From the NCBI GenBank assembly GCA_947627685.1, contig CANQWZ010000023.1:1-15645 (forward strand): DNA of 15,645 bases, read 5' to 3'. A model generated the notes under the pieces. The model worked only from the letters and a program-made list of their open reading frames with translations, did not search any database and was not told the DNA's origin. Of this stretch, positions 14,761 to 15,645 are shown one piece after another (within the stretch, counting starts at the first letter, position 1; each line of letters begins with the position of its first letter). The translations under genes were made by a program, and so were the position numbers. Source of the DNA: an uncultured Bacilli bacterium (lineage in GTDB: Bacteria > Bacillota_I > Bacilli_A > ML615J-28 > CAG-313).

Positions 14761-14823
14761 ATTTTAAAACCTCCCATTCTTTTTAATAATTATATAATAA
14801 AGTATAAAAAAATAGTATGAATT

Positions 14824-14833
14824 TGCTTAAGCA
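14824..14833. promoter_or_regulatory. 10-base palindrome in a divergent intergenic region
   Basis: TGCTTAAGCA, a perfect palindrome, lies between the divergent zinc-ribbon gene and glgB, 57 bases upstream of the glgB -35. Position and symmetry would suit an operator, but it occurs once and no repressor gene is nearby. It is recorded as an observation only. Confidence 0.25.
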
Positions 14834-14889
14834 GTAGGAAAAAGTCGCTTTGTATTTTAAAAAATAAAAAAGAAAATGTTTATTTAAAA

Positions 14890-14918
14890 TTGCACATCTT
14901 TTCCACTTATGGTATAAT
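14890..14918 (+). promoter_or_regulatory. Promoter for glgB
   Basis: TTGCAC (14890-14895), a 17-base spacer, and an extended -10 TGG-TATAAT (TATAAT at 14913-14918). The start near 14925 would put the ribosome site at the very 5' end of the message, giving a leader of under 20 bases. Confidence 0.8.
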
Positions 14919-14940
14919 AAACTAAAGGAAGGTAATTGTG

Positions 14941-15645
14941 ATGGAAGACAAAGGAATTTATTATTTTCATCAAGGTACTAATTATCAAGCATATAAACTA
15001 CTTGGTGCGCATTACAATCAAGATTATACGCTTTTTAGAGTATTTGCTCCGCATGCTAAAATTGTTTCCGTTGTTGGTGAATTTAACAATTGGGATACGA
15101 AAACGCATGTTATGAAAAAAATATCTAATGATGGCATATATGAGTTAAAAATTAATAATCTTCCCGAATACACTTGTTATCAATATGCTATTTTAACTAA
15201 AGATGATAAATTGCATTTTAAAAGTGATCCTTATGGCTTTCATGCGGAATTAAGGCCACAAAAAGCATCAAAAGTTTATAATTTAGAAGGTTATCAATTT
15301 CATGATGAAAAATGGCTTAGTAATAGGCTTAAACATCAAGCATATGATAGGCCTTTAAATATTTATGAACTACATTTAGGTTCATGGCGTCGTTATCCTG
15401 ATAATGAAGTATTTAATTACCAAAAAATAGCTTATGAACTAGCAACATATGTAAAAAAAATGGGCTATACCCATATTGAAGTTATGCCCTTATCCGAATA
15501 TCCGTATGATCCTTCTTGGGGTTATCAAGTAGTAGGATATTATGCTATTACTTCAAGATATGGTACTCCTAAAGATTTTATGGCCTTTGTTGATATTATG
15601 CATCAAAATGGTATAGGTGTTATAATGGACTGGGTGCCAGGCCAT
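14941..15645 (+). CDS. glgB: 1,4-alpha-glucan branching enzyme GlgB (3' end outside window)
   Basis: Makes alpha-1,6 branches in glycogen by cutting an alpha-1,4 chain and re-attaching it. 235 residues are visible, about a third of a typical enzyme. An N-terminal CBM48 domain (about 18-115) carries LLGAHY, TLFRVFAPHAKIVSVVGEFNNW and SDPYGFHAELRP. The GH13 barrel begins at about 140 with NIYELHLGSWRR, then MGYTHIEVMPLSEYPYDPSWGYQVVGYYA, TSRYGTP and VIMDWVPGH at the window edge. Catalytic Asp and Glu lie beyond it. The start is ambiguous: GTG 14938 immediately precedes ATG 14941 in the same frame, and AAAGGAAGG (14924-14932) suits either. It has its own promoter. Probably the first gene of a glycogen operon, which cannot be checked here. 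Confidence 0.95.
   Translation, partial: MEDKGIYYFHQGTNYQAYKLLGAHYNQDYTLFRVFAPHAKIVSVVGEFNNWDTKTHVMKKISNDGIYELKINNLPEYTCYQYAILTKDDKLHFKSDPYGFHAELRPQKASKVYNLEGYQFHDEKWLSNRLKHQAYDRPLNIYELHLGSWRRYPDNEVFNYQKIAYELATYVKKMGYTHIEVMPLSEYPYDPSWGYQVVGYYAITSRYGTPKDFMAFVDIMHQNGIGVIMDWVPGH

Noticed and set aside
1..15645. A mollicute genetic code (TGA as tryptophan)
   Set aside because: rbgA and ruvB end with TGA at the correct family length, and the tryptophans read in the confident genes are TGG.
1..15645. CRISPR arrays, insertion sequences, tRNA or rRNA genes
   Set aside because: No regularly spaced direct repeats, transposase motifs, long terminal inverted repeats, tRNA-like cloverleaf or rRNA segments were found by eye.

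Overview
The window is an AT-rich piece of a bacterial chromosome. It most likely comes from the Bacillota, class Bacilli in the broad sense (RF39, Erysipelotrichales or Acholeplasma-like lineages fit best). This rests on base composition, the gene order rbgA-rnhB-...-topA and ftsY-ylxM-ffh, a preQ1-I riboswitch on queT, and ordinary Bacilli housekeeping proteins. TGA is a real stop (rbgA and ruvB end with it) and every tryptophan I read is TGG, so this is not a code-4 mollicute such as Mycoplasma. Lineage is inferred from these features only; no database was searched.

Layout. (1) 2-3764, + strand: the 3' part of an FtsK/SpoIIIE DNA translocase, a signal peptidase I with three predicted membrane segments, the ribosome assembly GTPase RbgA, and RNase HII, tightly packed. 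(2) 3765-4432: 668 bases with no confident intact gene. They hold a decayed AAA ATPase (DUF4143-type) remnant, an extended -10 promoter followed by a GC-rich hairpin, an Asn-rich 56-residue ORF, and the topA promoter. (3) 4433-6597: topA and an AT-only terminator. (4) 6617-10789: a promoter and the SRP operon ftsY-ylxM-ffh, followed 27 bases later by the Mg2+ transporter gene mgtE. (5) 10806-11445: promoter, translational preQ1-I riboswitch, queT, and a bidirectional terminator. (6) 11470-12153: an orphan + strand promoter and hairpin, then ruvA on the - strand with its own promoter. (7) 12172-14240: ruvB-queA on the + strand, overlapping by 4 bases, and a second bidirectional terminator. (8) 14239-14760, - strand: a small membrane protein with a C-terminal zinc ribbon. 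(9) 14890-15645: promoter and 5' part of glgB (glycogen branching enzyme), cut by the window edge.

How it fits together. Most genes are core housekeeping: chromosome segregation and topology (FtsK, TopA), RNA-primer and ribonucleotide repair (RNase HII), recombination (RuvAB), ribosome maturation (RbgA), and protein targeting and processing (Ffh, FtsY, YlxM, signal peptidase). Two genes serve the tRNA modification queuosine: QueT imports a precursor under preQ1 control, and QueA acts on tRNA already carrying preQ1.

The most unusual points are these. ruvA is flipped relative to ruvB-queA, with an orphan promoter at the far end of the flipped segment, which suggests inversion in place. The rnhB-topA gap, where Bacilli often carry dprA, instead holds a gene remnant and a possible RNA regulator. 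I found no clear new defence or mobile system.
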